The notes beneath the pieces are model-generated. The model did not search any database and had not been told where the DNA came from. It was given only the letters and a program-made list of their open reading frames with translations. This document shows positions 1-12,885 of a stretch of DNA of 64,000 bases, in pieces. The first letter of the stretch is position 1; every line of letters starts with the position of its first letter. The stretch lies in NCBI RefSeq assembly GCF_020423045.1, contig NZ_CP081943.1, positions 3,348,001 to 3,412,000 of the forward strand. Reading direction: 5' to 3'. Made by a program: the position numbers and the translations under genes. The DNA comes from Pseudomonas sp. MM213 (lineage in GTDB: Bacteria > Pseudomonadota > Gammaproteobacteria > Pseudomonadales > Pseudomonadaceae).

Positions 1-537
1 GGCACCGGAACTGGTCATGATCAGCGTCAGGCTCTCGACCCGCTGCGGCGCCATGGCCGCCATGTGCTGGGCGATCATCCCGCCCATGCTCGCGCCCAGC
101 ACGTGGAATTGCTCGACGTGCAAGGCATCCATCAAGCCCAGCGCATCGTCGGCCATGTCGGTCAGGGAGTACGGCGCCGATACCGGCAAGCCGAGTTTGT
201 AGCGCAGCACTTCGAAGGTCAGGTTGGCGTCGGCAGGCGATTGCCGCCAGGTGGACAGGCCGACATCGCGATTGTCATACCGGATGACCCGAAAACCCTG
301 CTGACACAGCGCAACCACCACCTCGTCCGGCCAGTGAATCAACTGCCCGCCCAGGCCCATCACCAGCAGCAAGGCCGGATCGGAGGCACGGCCGATGCTC
401 TGGTACGCCAGGCTCACCTGCGCCAGATCGACCCGTTCGGTCGGAACATTGACATCGCATCGAGACGCCGCAAAGGACGGAAGGCCAAAGAACAACGCAG
501 CCAGGAAGGCCGCCGTTGATAAAAATCGTGCACGCAT
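1..537 (-). CDS. exported alpha/beta hydrolase (3' end cut by window edge)
   Basis: Reading leftward from an ATG at 537, 179 codons stay open to the window edge, so the C-terminus is missing. Residues 1-23 look like a cleavable signal peptide (basic start, hydrophobic core, ending SFAA), which suggests a periplasmic enzyme. The mature part has the alpha/beta-hydrolase layout: an oxyanion-hole region ([12 protein letters not shown]), the [10 protein letters not shown] strand-turn, and a GASMGG nucleophile elbow carrying the catalytic Ser. The acid and His of the triad would lie beyond the edge. Proteins of this pattern are annotated as alpha/beta-fold hydrolases acting on esters or similar bonds; the substrate cannot be told. 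It is transcribed away from metE, with a REPIN between them. Confidence 0.85.
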   Translation of the reverse strand, partial: MRARFLSTAAFLAALFFGLPSFAASRCDVNVPTERVDLAQVSLAYQSIGRASDPALLLVMGLGGQLIHWPDEVVVALCQQGFRVIRYDNRDVGLSTWRQSPADANLTFEVLRYKLGLPVSAPYSLTDMADDALGLMDALHVEQFHVLGASMGGMIAQHMAAMAPQRVESLTLIMTSSGA

Positions 538-667
538 GAAAAACACCGAAACGCAGAACCCCAGTAGAGCGCGAGTCTGATGAAGTTTGTTGAAGCGCGC
601 TGCCACAGTTACGTGACAGTTTGATGAAGAGTGCTGAACGGTCGTACTTGTCGCGCAGGCAACGATC

Positions 668-756
668 TGTAGGAGCCGGCTTGCCGGCGATGAACGATAA
701 CGCGGTGAGTGCGAATCATCGCGGTGCGGCCATCGCCGGCAAGCCGGCTCCTACAA
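668..756. repeat. REPIN (two inverted REP sequences)
   Basis: Inverted pair of REP palindromes: the left copy begins TGTAGGAGCCGGCTTGCCGG and the right copy is its reverse complement ending CCGGCTCCTACA. It lies between the hydrolase and the 3' end of metE. Spacer sequence differs from other copies in the window. Such elements depend on a RAYT transposase elsewhere in the genome; none is encoded here. Confidence 0.9.
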
Positions 757-764
757 GGACGGTG

Positions 765-3077
765 TCAGGCCAGCTGACTGCGCAGTTGCCGCGCCGCCGC
801 CACCATGTTCACCAATGCCGCTTCAGTTTCCGGCCATGCCCGGGTCTTCAAACCGCAATCCGGGTTCACCCACAACCGCTCTGCCGGAATGCGCTTCACG
901 GCCTTGCTCATCAACTTGACCATCTCGGCCGTGTCCGGCACCCGTGGCGAGTGAATGTCGTAGACGCCCGGACCGATGTCATTCGGGTAGTCGAACGCTT
1001 CGAAGGCTTCCAGCAATTCCATGTCCGAACGCGAGGTTTCGATGGTGATCACATCGGCATCCATGTCGGCAATCGCCTTGATCACGTCATTGAATTCGCT
1101 GTAGCACATGTGCGTATGGATCTGGGTTTCATCGCGCACGCCGGAGGCGCTCAAGCGGAACGCTTCCACCGCCCAATCGAGGTATTCCTGCCATTGCGCC
1201 CGACGCAGTGGCAAGCCTTCGCGGAACGCGGCTTCGTCGATCTGCACGATCTTGATGCCGGCGTTTTCCAGGTCGACCACTTCGTCACGCAGGGCCAACG
1301 CCAACTGCTGCGCCTGGACTTTGCGCGAAACGTCTTCACGCGGGAACGACCACATCAGCATGGTCACAGGACCGGTGAGCATGCCTTTCATGACTTTGTC
1401 GGTCTGGCTCTGCGCGTAGCTGATCCAGTCGACCGTCATGGCTTTCGGACGGCTCAGGTCGCCATAGATGACTGCCGGTTTGACGCAGCGCGAGCCGTAG
1501 CTCTGGACCCAGCCGAAACGGGTGAACAGGTAGCCGTCCAGTTGCTCGGCGAAGTATTCGACCATGTCGTTGCGTTCGGCTTCACCGTGTACCAGCACAT
1601 CCAGCCCCAGACGTTCCTGGACTTGCACGGCGTGGCGAATTTCGTGGTGCATGGCGTCGGTGTAGTCGTTGGCAGAAAGCTTGCCTTGCTTGTAGGCCTG
1701 TCGCGCCAGACGGATCGAACCGGTCTGCGGGAACGAGCCGATGGTGGTGGTCGGGAACGCCGGCAGTTTCAAGCGCGCACGTTGTTGCTCGATGCGTTGG
1801 GCGAACGGCGATTGGCGTTGGCTGTCCGCTGCACTGATGGCATTGATGCGCGCCTGCACTTCAGCTTTGTGAATACGCGGCGACTCGGCACGGCTGGCCT
1901 GAATCGCCCGGCTTTGCGCCAGCGCGGTTTGCACTTTGGGCGATTGCGGATCGTTGAGCGCGTCGCGCAGCACGGCGATTTCGCCACACTTCTGCACCGC
2001 AAACGCCAGCCAGCTTTTCAGTTCCGGATCGAGTTTGTCTTCGCGTTCCAGGTCTACCGGGCTGTGCAGCAGCGAGCAGGAACTGCTGACCCACAGGTTG
2101 TCGCCGAAACGTTCCTGGGCCAATTGCAGTTGTGCGAGCACCGGTTCCAGTTCGCAGCGCCAGACGTTGCGGCCATTGACCAGGCCCACCGAGAGAATCT
2201 TGTAGGTCGGCAGACGATCGAGCACGTGCAGCAGTTGGTCGGGGGCGCGCACCGCATCGATGTGCAAACCTTGTACAGGCAAGCCGACGGCCAGGCCGAG
2301 GTTGTCTTGCAGGCCGCTGAAGTAGGTCGCCACCAGCTTTTTCAGCGGCGAATACTGGAGGATGTGGTAGGCGCGTTCGAAGGCATTTTTCCATTCTTGC
2401 GGCAGGTCGAGGGTCAGGATCGGTTCGTCGATCTGCACCCACTCCACGCCTTGTGCGGCGAGGCGGCCGAGGATTTCACCGTAGATCGGCAGCAGGCGCT
2501 CCAGCAGGTCGAGCTTGTCGAAGTCGTTGCCTTTGGCCTTGCCCAGCCACAGGTAAGTCAGCGGGCCGATGATCACCGGTTTGACGTTGTGGCCAAGGGC
2601 CTTGGCTTCGTCGACTTCGTCGAACAGCTGTTCCCAGCTCAGCTTGAACTGCTGGTCAGCGCTGAATTCCGGGACCAGGTAGTGGTAGTTGGTGTCGAAC
2701 CACTTGGTCAGTTCCTGGGCGTATTGCGCTTTGCTGTGTTCGCCACCGCAGCAAGTGGTGGTGGCGCCACGGGCCATGGCGAACAACGTGTCGAGCGTCG
2801 GCAGGCCCCTGGCATTCTTGGCGCTGTCGAAACGCTCCGGGATCACACCGAAGGTCAGGGAATGCGTCAGGACCTGGTCGTACCAGGCGAAGTCGCCGAC
2901 CGGCAACAGGTCGATGCCGGCGTCTTTCTGTAATTGCCAGTGGGTGGCACGCAATTGGCGGCCGACGCTTTTCAGCGCGTCCTGATCGAGATCGCCCTTC
3001 CAGTAGGATTCGAGGGCTTTTTTCAGTTCGCGGTCAGCGCCGATGCGTGGAAAACCAAGTGTGTGGGCCAGAGCCAT
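765..3077 (-). CDS. metE: cobalamin-independent methionine synthase
   Basis: A 770-residue protein matching the usual MetE length (about 750-770). It transfers the methyl group from 5-methyltetrahydropteroyl-triglutamate to homocysteine in the last step of methionine synthesis, in the cytoplasm, with zinc rather than B12. The N-terminus ([19 protein letters not shown]) and the second-half [14 protein letters not shown] segment are typical of the two duplicated barrels; the C-terminal half carries HTHMCYSEF (His and Cys zinc ligands) and NPDCGLKTR (the further Cys ligand). The start at 3077 has AAGGAGA about ten bases upstream; a longer reading to 3161 adds 28 unrelated residues that would cover the regulatory gap. 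It diverges from metR, its known activator in enterobacteria. No B12 riboswitch is visible upstream. Confidence 0.97.
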   Translation of the reverse strand: MALAHTLGFPRIGADRELKKALESYWKGDLDQDALKSVGRQLRATHWQLQKDAGIDLLPVGDFAWYDQVLTHSLTFGVIPERFDSAKNARGLPTLDTLFAMARGATTTCCGGEHSKAQYAQELTKWFDTNYHYLVPEFSADQQFKLSWEQLFDEVDEAKALGHNVKPVIIGPLTYLWLGKAKGNDFDKLDLLERLLPIYGEILGRLAAQGVEWVQIDEPILTLDLPQEWKNAFERAYHILQYSPLKKLVATYFSGLQDNLGLAVGLPVQGLHIDAVRAPDQLLHVLDRLPTYKILSVGLVNGRNVWRCELEPVLAQLQLAQERFGDNLWVSSSCSLLHSPVDLEREDKLDPELKSWLAFAVQKCGEIAVLRDALNDPQSPKVQTALAQSRAIQASRAESPRIHKAEVQARINAISAADSQRQSPFAQRIEQQRARLKLPAFPTTTIGSFPQTGSIRLARQAYKQGKLSANDYTDAMHHEIRHAVQVQERLGLDVLVHGEAERNDMVEYFAEQLDGYLFTRFGWVQSYGSRCVKPAVIYGDLSRPKAMTVDWISYAQSQTDKVMKGMLTGPVTMLMWSFPREDVSRKVQAQQLALALRDEVVDLENAGIKIVQIDEAAFREGLPLRRAQWQEYLDWAVEAFRLSASGVRDETQIHTHMCYSEFNDVIKAIADMDADVITIETSRSDMELLEAFEAFDYPNDIGPGVYDIHSPRVPDTAEMVKLMSKAVKRIPAERLWVNPDCGLKTRAWPETEAALVNMVAAARQLRSQLA

Positions 3078-3129
3078 GGTGAGTTTCTCCTTGTAAAAGA
3101 TGGCGCTATTGTCGACAGCCAACCAAACA

Positions 3130-3142
3130 TGAGACAAACTCA
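3130..3142. promoter_or_regulatory. candidate MetR operator
   Basis: Perfect inverted repeat TGAG-ACAAA-CTCA in the 108-bp gap between the divergent metE and metR starts. It has the geometry of the MetR consensus TGAA-N5-TTCA known from enterobacteria, with G/C in place of A/T at the inner position. Its place 53 bases above metE fits an activator site, but this is inference from pattern and position. Confidence 0.5.
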
Positions 3143-3185
3143 ACCTTTTCGTGTTGATCACAAGTTTTCCTCATGGAGCCCTCCG

Positions 3186-4103
3186 GTGCTTGAAATCCGT
3201 CACTTGAAGACCCTGCACGCCTTGCGCGAAGCCGATAGCCTGGTCGATGCCGCCGACCGCCTGCACCTGACGCAGTCGGCGCTGTCCCACCAGTTCAAGG
3301 AGCTGGAAGAGCGCATGGGCATGCCGCTGTTCGTGCGCAAGACCAAACCGGTGCGCTTCACCAGTGCCGGTTTGCGCCTGCTGCAACTGGCCGACGCCAC
3401 CCTGCCGCTGCTGCGCGGCGCCGAGCGTGATATCGCGCGGCTGGCCGGTGGCACCGCCGGGCGCTTGCACATGGCGATCGAGTGCCACAGTTGCTTTCAG
3501 TGGCTGATGCCGACCATCGACCAGTTCCGCGATGCCTGGCCGGAAGTCGAGCTGGACCTGGCCTCGGGCTTCTCTTTCGCACCGCTGCCGGCGTTGGCCC
3601 GTGGTGATCTGGATCTGGTGGTGACCTCCGATCCGCTGGAACTGGCCGGGATCACCTATGTGCCGTTGTTCACTTATGAAGCCATGCTCGCGGTCGCCAA
3701 TCAGCACCGTTTGGCGAACAAGGCATACATCGTTCCGGAGGATTTGCTCACGGAAACCCTGATCACTTACCCGGTGGAACGTGACCGGCTGGACATCTTC
3801 ACCCGCTTCCTGGAACCGGCCGACATCGAACCGGCCCAGGTCCGCACCTCGGAACTGACGGTGATGATGATGCAGTTGGTCGCCAGCGGTCGTGGCGTGT
3901 GCGGCATGCCGCACTGGGCGCTGCATGAATACAGTTCACGGGGTTACGTGAAGGCCAAGCGGCTGGGCGAGAAGGGATTGTTTGCGACGTTGTACGCGGC
4001 GGTTCGTGCGGACATGCTGGATGCGCCGTATATGCGCGACTTCCTGCTGACGGCAAAAGACACGTCGTTCTCGACACTCGATGGTGTCAGCGCCGTCCGC
4101 TAA
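3186..4103 (+). CDS. metR: LysR-type regulator of methionine genes, MetR
   Basis: A 305-residue LysR-type transcription factor. Residues 1-60 form the winged helix-turn-helix (AADRLHLTQSALSHQFKELEERMG), and the rest is the periplasmic-binding-protein-like effector domain, which in MetR senses homocysteine. The GTG at 3186 is chosen because LysR proteins start just before the LEIRHLKTL strand and a TGGAG sits upstream; an open frame extends further left but runs into metE control DNA. The gene diverges from metE, the classical arrangement in which MetR activates metE and represses itself. Confidence 0.93.
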   Translation: MLEIRHLKTLHALREADSLVDAADRLHLTQSALSHQFKELEERMGMPLFVRKTKPVRFTSAGLRLLQLADATLPLLRGAERDIARLAGGTAGRLHMAIECHSCFQWLMPTIDQFRDAWPEVELDLASGFSFAPLPALARGDLDLVVTSDPLELAGITYVPLFTYEAMLAVANQHRLANKAYIVPEDLLTETLITYPVERDRLDIFTRFLEPADIEPAQVRTSELTVMMMQLVASGRGVCGMPHWALHEYSSRGYVKAKRLGEKGLFATLYAAVRADMLDAPYMRDFLLTAKDTSFSTLDGVSAVR

Positions 4104-4115
4104 CACAACGCAGAC

Positions 4116-4207
4116 CTGTAGGAGCCGGCTTGCTGGCGATAGCGGTGCATCAGGCGCCATTGATATTGACTGATCCACCGCAATCGCCAGCAAGCCGGCT
4201 CCTACAG
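4116..4207. repeat. REPIN
   Basis: Inverted REP pair (CTGTAGGAGCCGGCTTGCTGG ... reverse complement) directly after metR, between converging genes. Confidence 0.9.
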
Positions 4208-4210
4208 GGG

Positions 4211-4312
4211 ATCGTGGTGGATTCAGATTTCGTGTCGCATATGGATCGTGGTGGATTCAGATTTCGCGTCGCATATGGATCGTGGTGGGTTCAGATCTCG
4301 CGCCACATATGA
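4211..4312. repeat. three tandem copies of a 34-bp unit overlapping a gene end
   Basis: Units begin at 4211, 4245 and 4279, each starting ATCGTGGTGG and ending CATATG(G/A). The third unit contains the last codons and stop of the GNAT gene (His-Met-Trp-Arg-Glu-Ile-stop, read on the minus strand); the other two are slightly diverged copies of that gene tail, each still reading His-Met-Arg-Arg-Glu-Ile-stop. It looks like slippage duplication of a gene terminus. Confidence 0.9.
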
Positions 4313-4794
4313 ATCTTGTCGAAGTAGTCCTCGCCCACCCGCACCGCCAGCGGTTCGAGGCCGAACTGGATGAAGCCGCAACGCTGGTACAGGTTGAACG
4401 CCGCGTCATTGCCGGCGGTAACGGTCAGTTGAATCAGCCTCAAGCCCGGGTGGGTTTGCGCTTCGGTCAACGCCGCCTGCACCAGTTGATAACCAAGCCC
4501 GCGCTGGCGGACCTGACTGGACACGTACATGCCAAACAGCGTCGCCTTGTGCCGGGCCTTTTCCCGAGGATCGAAAGCGAGGCCGACGATGCCCGCCAAC
4601 TTCCCCTCCTCAAACGCCCCGAACACCACATCGAGCTTGCTGGTCAGGCGCGATTCCCACCAGCTCAGCGGCATCGTGGCGCGCTCGCGCACGGTGGAGG
4701 TAAACGCCTGGGGATGCAGGTCGTAGGCTTCGAGCATCAACGCCCGATAGTCCAGGGCATGGCTGGCATCAAGCCGTTCAATCCACATGTTCAC
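4291..4794 (-). CDS. GNAT-family N-acetyltransferase
   Basis: A 167-residue protein of the GNAT fold, which moves an acetyl group from acetyl-CoA to an amine. The acetyl-CoA-binding motif A is seen as GMYVSSQVRQRGLGYQLV (the Q/R-x-x-G-x-G/A signature is RQRGLG), followed by the NDAAFNLYQRCGF segment common near the C-terminus. Substrate unknown. The GTG start at 4794 overlaps the stop of the upstream LysE-type exporter (GTGA), so the two are translated together; ATG at 4788 is an alternative. The last codons are part of a tandemly repeated 34-bp unit. Confidence 0.85.
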   Translation of the reverse strand: MNMWIERLDASHALDYRALMLEAYDLHPQAFTSTVRERATMPLSWWESRLTSKLDVVFGAFEEGKLAGIVGLAFDPREKARHKATLFGMYVSSQVRQRGLGYQLVQAALTEAQTHPGLRLIQLTVTAGNDAAFNLYQRCGFIQFGLEPLAVRVGEDYFDKIHMWREI

Positions 4795-5429
4795 GCCGTC
4801 CGTCGTTGCTCAAGCATCAGCCGCACGGCCAGCGCCGCCAACACAAACCCCATGAAGTAACGCTGCACCGCCAGCCAGGTCGGGTTGTTGACGAACCACG
4901 ACGCGATGCCGGCGGCGAACACCGCGATCAGCAGGTTGACGCTGAAACTGACGCTGATCTGCGTCAGGCCGAGGATGATGCTTTGGTTGAACACCGAACC
5001 GTGCTCAGGGGTGATGAATTGCGGAAACACCGAGAGGTAAAACACCGCGATTTTCGGGTTCAGGGCGCTGGTCAAAAAGCCCATGGTGATCAGTTTGCGC
5101 GAGGAGTCCGGCGGCAACTGCTGTGCCTCGAACGGCGAACGCGCGCCCGGTTTGACCGCCTGCCAGGCCAGCCACACCAGGTACAGCGCGCCGGCCCACT
5201 TCAACACTTCATAAGCCATCGGCACCGCGAGGAACACCGCCGTCAATCCCGCTGCCGCAGCGAACAGGTGCACAAAAAAGCCCGCCACCACACCGAGCAA
5301 CGAAGTGACTCCGGCCTTGCGCCCCTGGCAGATCGAACGAGAGATCAGGTAGATCATGTTCGGTCCCGGCGTCAGTACCATCAGCAACGCGGCAGCGGCG
5401 AAGATCAGCAAGTCTTGAAGCGGGATCAT
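4791..5429 (-). CDS. LysE/RhtB-family amino acid exporter
   Basis: A 212-residue inner-membrane protein with about six hydrophobic segments and the family signature TPGPNMIYLISRSI near residue 20, as well as the SALNPKIAVFYLSVFPQF motif at residues 121-138. Members export amino acids such as lysine, homoserine or threonine. Substrate cannot be read from sequence. It sits between the NUDIX gene and the GNAT gene on the same strand; the 4-base overlap with GNAT suggests one transcript. Confidence 0.9.
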   Translation of the reverse strand: MIPLQDLLIFAAAALLMVLTPGPNMIYLISRSICQGRKAGVTSLLGVVAGFFVHLFAAAAGLTAVFLAVPMAYEVLKWAGALYLVWLAWQAVKPGARSPFEAQQLPPDSSRKLITMGFLTSALNPKIAVFYLSVFPQFITPEHGSVFNQSIILGLTQISVSFSVNLLIAVFAAGIASWFVNNPTWLAVQRYFMGFVLAALAVRLMLEQRRTA

Positions 5430-5451
5430 GGCGGTTCCTTGGCGTGAATGA

Positions 5452-5886
5452 TCAGGCGATTGCGCTCAGCGAGGCTCGATAAAACGGCAGGATCAGGTCG
5501 CGTGTCAATGGCGCCAGCGTCACATCGCCGTCGGTGGCGGGGTCGATCCAGCGCACCTCTTCGATTTCCGCCGCAGGCGATACGTCTTCATCGATAGTCA
5601 GCTGAAAGAGTTCGGCCTGTACGACAAAACCTGGCTCATTGGCGGCCGGTGCCGAGAACTGCCCCAGATAAGTGGCGTGCGCCGGATCGATGGCCAATCC
5701 CAACTCTTCTTCCAGTTCACGCACCAGGGCGTGAACCGGTTGTTCATGGGCCTCGATCTTGCCGCCCGGCTGCATGAAAGCTTCAGTGCCACGTTTGCGC
5801 ACCAGCAGCGTGCGACCGTCGGGGCCGATCAACAGGGCGGCGGCGATGTGGATGATGCGGGGGGAAGTGGCGGATGCAAGCGTCAT
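5452..5886 (-). CDS. NUDIX hydrolase
   Basis: A 144-residue protein carrying the complete NUDIX box G-x5-E-x7-R-E-x2-E-E-x-G (GGKIEAHEQPVHALVRELEE then ELG), which binds metal and cleaves nucleoside diphosphates linked to another group. The domain begins at RIIHIAAALLIGPDG, so the ATG at 5886 is preferred; a GTG 39 bases further out would add a short non-conserved tail. The substrate is unknown. Same strand as, and 22 bases before, the LysE-type gene. Confidence 0.88.
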   Translation of the reverse strand: MTLASATSPRIIHIAAALLIGPDGRTLLVRKRGTEAFMQPGGKIEAHEQPVHALVRELEEELGLAIDPAHATYLGQFSAPAANEPGFVVQAELFQLTIDEDVSPAAEIEEVRWIDPATDGDVTLAPLTRDLILPFYRASLSAIA

Positions 5887-5980
5887 GAGTGAGGCGTGGC
5901 CTTGGCTGAAAGGTGCAAGCATCACATGAGTGGCGGGACATCGTCACGCCGAAAAAACTCTGGCAGAGCATACCCGCCGC

Positions 5981-6082
5981 TTGTAGGAGCGAGCTTGCTC
6001 GCGATGATCGTCAACGATAACGCGGTAGGCCCGGCAGCCCGCAGCGTTCTCAGGTTCATCGCGAACAGGCTCGCTCCTACAG
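5981..6082. repeat. REPIN, GCGAGC subtype
   Basis: Inverted REP pair with arms TTGTAGGAGCGAGCTTGCTCGCGAT and reverse complement GGCTCGCTCCTAC. It belongs to a second REP sequence variant in this window, distinct from the GAGCCGGCTTGC form. It lies directly beyond the 3' end of the REC/HD regulator. Confidence 0.88.
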
Positions 6083-6086
6083 AGGG

Positions 6087-7466
6087 TCAGTGCTGAGCCT
6101 GGGGAACCTGTTCCATCTCGAGAATCGCGCCGTTCACTTCTTCCGGCACCTTCACGAAAATGCTGTATTTCGCGCCCTCCATGGCCTCGAAGGCGATCAG
6201 CTTTTCCACCAGCGGTCCGTTCAGCACCTTGCCGGCGTTGAGCAACAGCATGCCGTTGTCGGCGTTGAGGTTGCGCGCCAGGACCATCCCCGCTGCCAAT
6301 TCCCGGGTGGTCATGACCTTGACCATCGGATCGGCCAGGGACACATCGCTCAGGTACGCGGCACACACCTTGATGAAATCCTCCACCATCTCGGGGTCGT
6401 AGAGTTTTCCGGCATAGCTGCGGATATACACCAGCGCCTCATCGCTGTTCATCTGCCGTTCCAGGATCAACCCGCGCTGCAACTCGATGAAATCCACTGC
6501 CAGTTTCAACAGCCGGGAACCGATCGGTATCGCCTCGCCCCTGAGCCGGTCGGGAAAACCGCTGCCGTCCCAACGCTCCTGATGGTGAAGAATCAGACGG
6601 GCAGCGTCCTTCATCGGGTCGAGCGTCATCAACAGGGATTCGCTCTGCTTCGGATAATTGCGATAACGCTCGCGATCATTGTGATGCAACAGGTCCGCGG
6701 GGGCGGTCATCATGTTGTCGGTCCAGCTCAGCTTGCCGATGTTGTAGAGCGCCGCCGCCATGGTCAGGTCGCGGCTGGTGCCTTCGTCCAGGCCATGAAG
6801 TTTGCAGTACACCCGCACCAGCTCGATGATCTGCCGGTTGGTCTGTTTGGCCGGCGGCATGCGCAGGTTGGCCAGCAGCGAGAACATTTCGGTGCCGGTA
6901 ACGTAGCTGTGCTTGAGCTCTTCGTAGGCCAGGTCGAGCATGTCGGCGGTCTGCTGCAGCTCAGCGGTGCGGGAGGCGACGCGTTTGTCCAGGGTGATGT
7001 TGAGCAGCTTCAATTCCTGATTCTGATCCCACGTTTCCTGGACCAGACGCAACCGTTCACGCTCGGAATGCTGATACGCGAGTGATTGTCGCAGGACCAG
7101 CAGCATTTCCTCATCGTGCCAGGGCTTGCTGATGTAACGGTGAATCTGCCCGTCATTGATGGCTTTGATAATGGCTGACGGATCGGCATAACCGGTCAAC
7201 ATGATGCGCACGGTATCGGGGTAATGCTGATGGATGAGGGCCAGCAGCGTGGCGCCGTCCATGTTGGGCATGCGCGCGTCACTCATCACCAGGTCGATGG
7301 GCTGCTGCGCCATGATTTCCAGGGCCTGGGCGCCGCTGGTGGCCAGCAACACGTCGTAGGGCTGGCCGCGCAACAGTCGACGCAGGCTATTGAGGATGGA
7401 CTCCTCATCGTCGACCAGCAGCACTTTGGGTTTATAGGTGGACCTCGTGGGGAGTTGCTCTTCCAT
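6087..7466 (-). CDS. response regulator with HD-GYP-like output domain (HD pair lost)
   Basis: A 459-residue protein. Residues 12-130 are a receiver domain (LLVDDEES, phospho-acceptor Asp63 in MSDARMP, conserved Lys in SKPW). A coiled linker (residues 140-180) leads to an HD-GYP-like domain. The place where HD-GYP phosphodiesterases read LLHDIGK here reads ALYNIGKL, so the metal-binding His-Asp pair is replaced by Tyr-Asn; the later HHQERWDGSGFP stretch (GYP motif, with Phe for Tyr) is kept. Hydrolysis of cyclic-di-GMP therefore seems unlikely, though binding or signalling may persist. ATG at 7466 has GAGGTAA upstream. It diverges from the five-gene signalling operon that follows and probably belongs to it. 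Confidence 0.88.
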   Translation of the reverse strand: MEEQLPTRSTYKPKVLLVDDEESILNSLRRLLRGQPYDVLLATSGAQALEIMAQQPIDLVMSDARMPNMDGATLLALIHQHYPDTVRIMLTGYADPSAIIKAINDGQIHRYISKPWHDEEMLLVLRQSLAYQHSERERLRLVQETWDQNQELKLLNITLDKRVASRTAELQQTADMLDLAYEELKHSYVTGTEMFSLLANLRMPPAKQTNRQIIELVRVYCKLHGLDEGTSRDLTMAAALYNIGKLSWTDNMMTAPADLLHHNDRERYRNYPKQSESLLMTLDPMKDAARLILHHQERWDGSGFPDRLRGEAIPIGSRLLKLAVDFIELQRGLILERQMNSDEALVYIRSYAGKLYDPEMVEDFIKVCAAYLSDVSLADPMVKVMTTRELAAGMVLARNLNADNGMLLLNAGKVLNGPLVEKLIAFEAMEGAKYSIFVKVPEEVNGAILEMEQVPQAQH

Positions 7467-7724
7467 GGCATTACCTCGGGCGAAAACGGTTACAGCGATA
7501 TGTCGGGAACCGGGCAAACATCCCCTATTGCCGGATCCTGACCTACAGGCTAGATGATTTTCGACCCACCACTGCAATGATTCGTTTCAGTCGGTTGCGC
7601 GAAGTCTGATCCGGGCGACTATGCTCACGTCACTCGGATCCATTATCTGTACGCTCGGCCAAGTGGTCAGGGAAAGGATGCCCCTTATGAACACGGTGTA
7701 TCAAAACGCTGTCGGTCCCGGCAT

Positions 7725-11881
<4,157 letters not shown>

Positions 11882-11925
11882 ACGATGCGCAACGACACAC
11901 GGGCTATCAGCCAAGGAATTATCAG

Positions 11926-12885
11926 ATGTCGCCGTCCATTCACTACCTGCTCCTGGTGCCGCTGCTCGGTTTCTGTCTGAGCACCGTCGCCGCGCCGCTG
12001 GACGAACCCCTCAAGCCACTGCCAACGGCGCCTGCACAGAATCCTCTGCGCGTCGAACTCGGTCGCCAGTTGTTCAATGAAACACGGTTGTCGGTCAACA
12101 ACACGCTGTCCTGCGCCAGCTGCCATCGACTGGAAAACGGCGGGGCCGATACCCAGGCGTTTTCCATCGGCTTCGCCGGTCAGCCAGTGACGATCAACAC
12201 CCCCAGCGTGTTCAACGCCACCCTGAACTTCCGGCAGTTCTGGAACGGGCGCGCCGACACCCTGGAATCCCAGGTCCATGAAGTGGTGAAAAGCCCCAGC
12301 GAAATGGGCAGCAACTGGGAGCACGTAGTGGAAGTGCTGTCCGCAGACACGGGTTACCGCAGCGCATTTACCAACGCCTACCCGGACGGCGTGACCATGA
12401 ACAATGTGCAAAACGCCCTGGCCACCTACGAACGAACGCTGCTCAGCAGCAACTCGCGGTTTGATCAGTATCTGCTGGGTAACACCGACATCCTCACGAC
12501 CGAGGAAAAGTACGGCTACCAACGCTTCAAGGATTATGGCTGCATCGCCTGCCATCAAGGCGTGAACATCGGCGGCAACATGTTCCAGAAGTTCGGCGTC
12601 ATGGGCGATTACTTCAAGGTTCGCGGCAACCCGACCGACTCCGACCTGGGTCGCTATCTGGTGACCCAGGATGAAGAGGACCGCAACGTGTTCAAGGTAC
12701 CGAGCCTGCGCAATGTCGCGGTGACCGCACCGTATTTTCACGACGGCTCGGCCAACACGCTGGAAGAGGCGGTGGACGTGATGTTCAAGTTCCAGCTCGG
12801 TCGCATTCCTTCCGCCGAGGACAAAACCCTGATCATCAAATTCCTCAAGACCCTGACCGGTGAGTGGGGAGGCAAACCCTTATGA
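11926..12885 (+). CDS. di-haem cytochrome c peroxidase (CcpA/MauG-like), periplasmic
   Basis: A 319-residue exported protein: an N-terminal hydrophobic segment (residues 6-22, ending TVAA) and two haem c attachment motifs, CASCH at 63-67 and CIACH at 206-210, spaced as in bacterial di-haem peroxidases. These reduce hydrogen peroxide in the periplasm using electrons from small cytochromes. The family fold is also supported by FRQFWNGRADTLESQ and the VPSLRNVAVTAPYFHDG stretch near the C-terminus. The ATG at 11926 has AAGGA nine bases upstream. It ends by overlapping the start of the histidine kinase gene (ATGA), so it is co-translated inside a signalling operon, an unusual setting that suggests a redox or peroxide input. 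That role is inference. Confidence 0.9.
   Translation: MSPSIHYLLLVPLLGFCLSTVAAPLDEPLKPLPTAPAQNPLRVELGRQLFNETRLSVNNTLSCASCHRLENGGADTQAFSIGFAGQPVTINTPSVFNATLNFRQFWNGRADTLESQVHEVVKSPSEMGSNWEHVVEVLSADTGYRSAFTNAYPDGVTMNNVQNALATYERTLLSSNSRFDQYLLGNTDILTTEEKYGYQRFKDYGCIACHQGVNIGGNMFQKFGVMGDYFKVRGNPTDSDLGRYLVTQDEEDRNVFKVPSLRNVAVTAPYFHDGSANTLEEAVDVMFKFQLGRIPSAEDKTLIIKFLKTLTGEWGGKPL

Noticed and set aside
621..2933. 770-codon open frame on the plus strand opposite metE
   Set aside because: It mirrors metE; amino acid make-up is His/Arg/Gln-rich with no domain, as expected for the antisense of a high-GC gene. Similar long antisense frames opposite gcd, purL, lepA and the GGDEF genes were rejected for the same reason.
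3078..3185. cobalamin riboswitch before metE
   Set aside because: Only 108 bp separate metE and metR, with no B12-box-like conserved sequence; too short for the aptamer.
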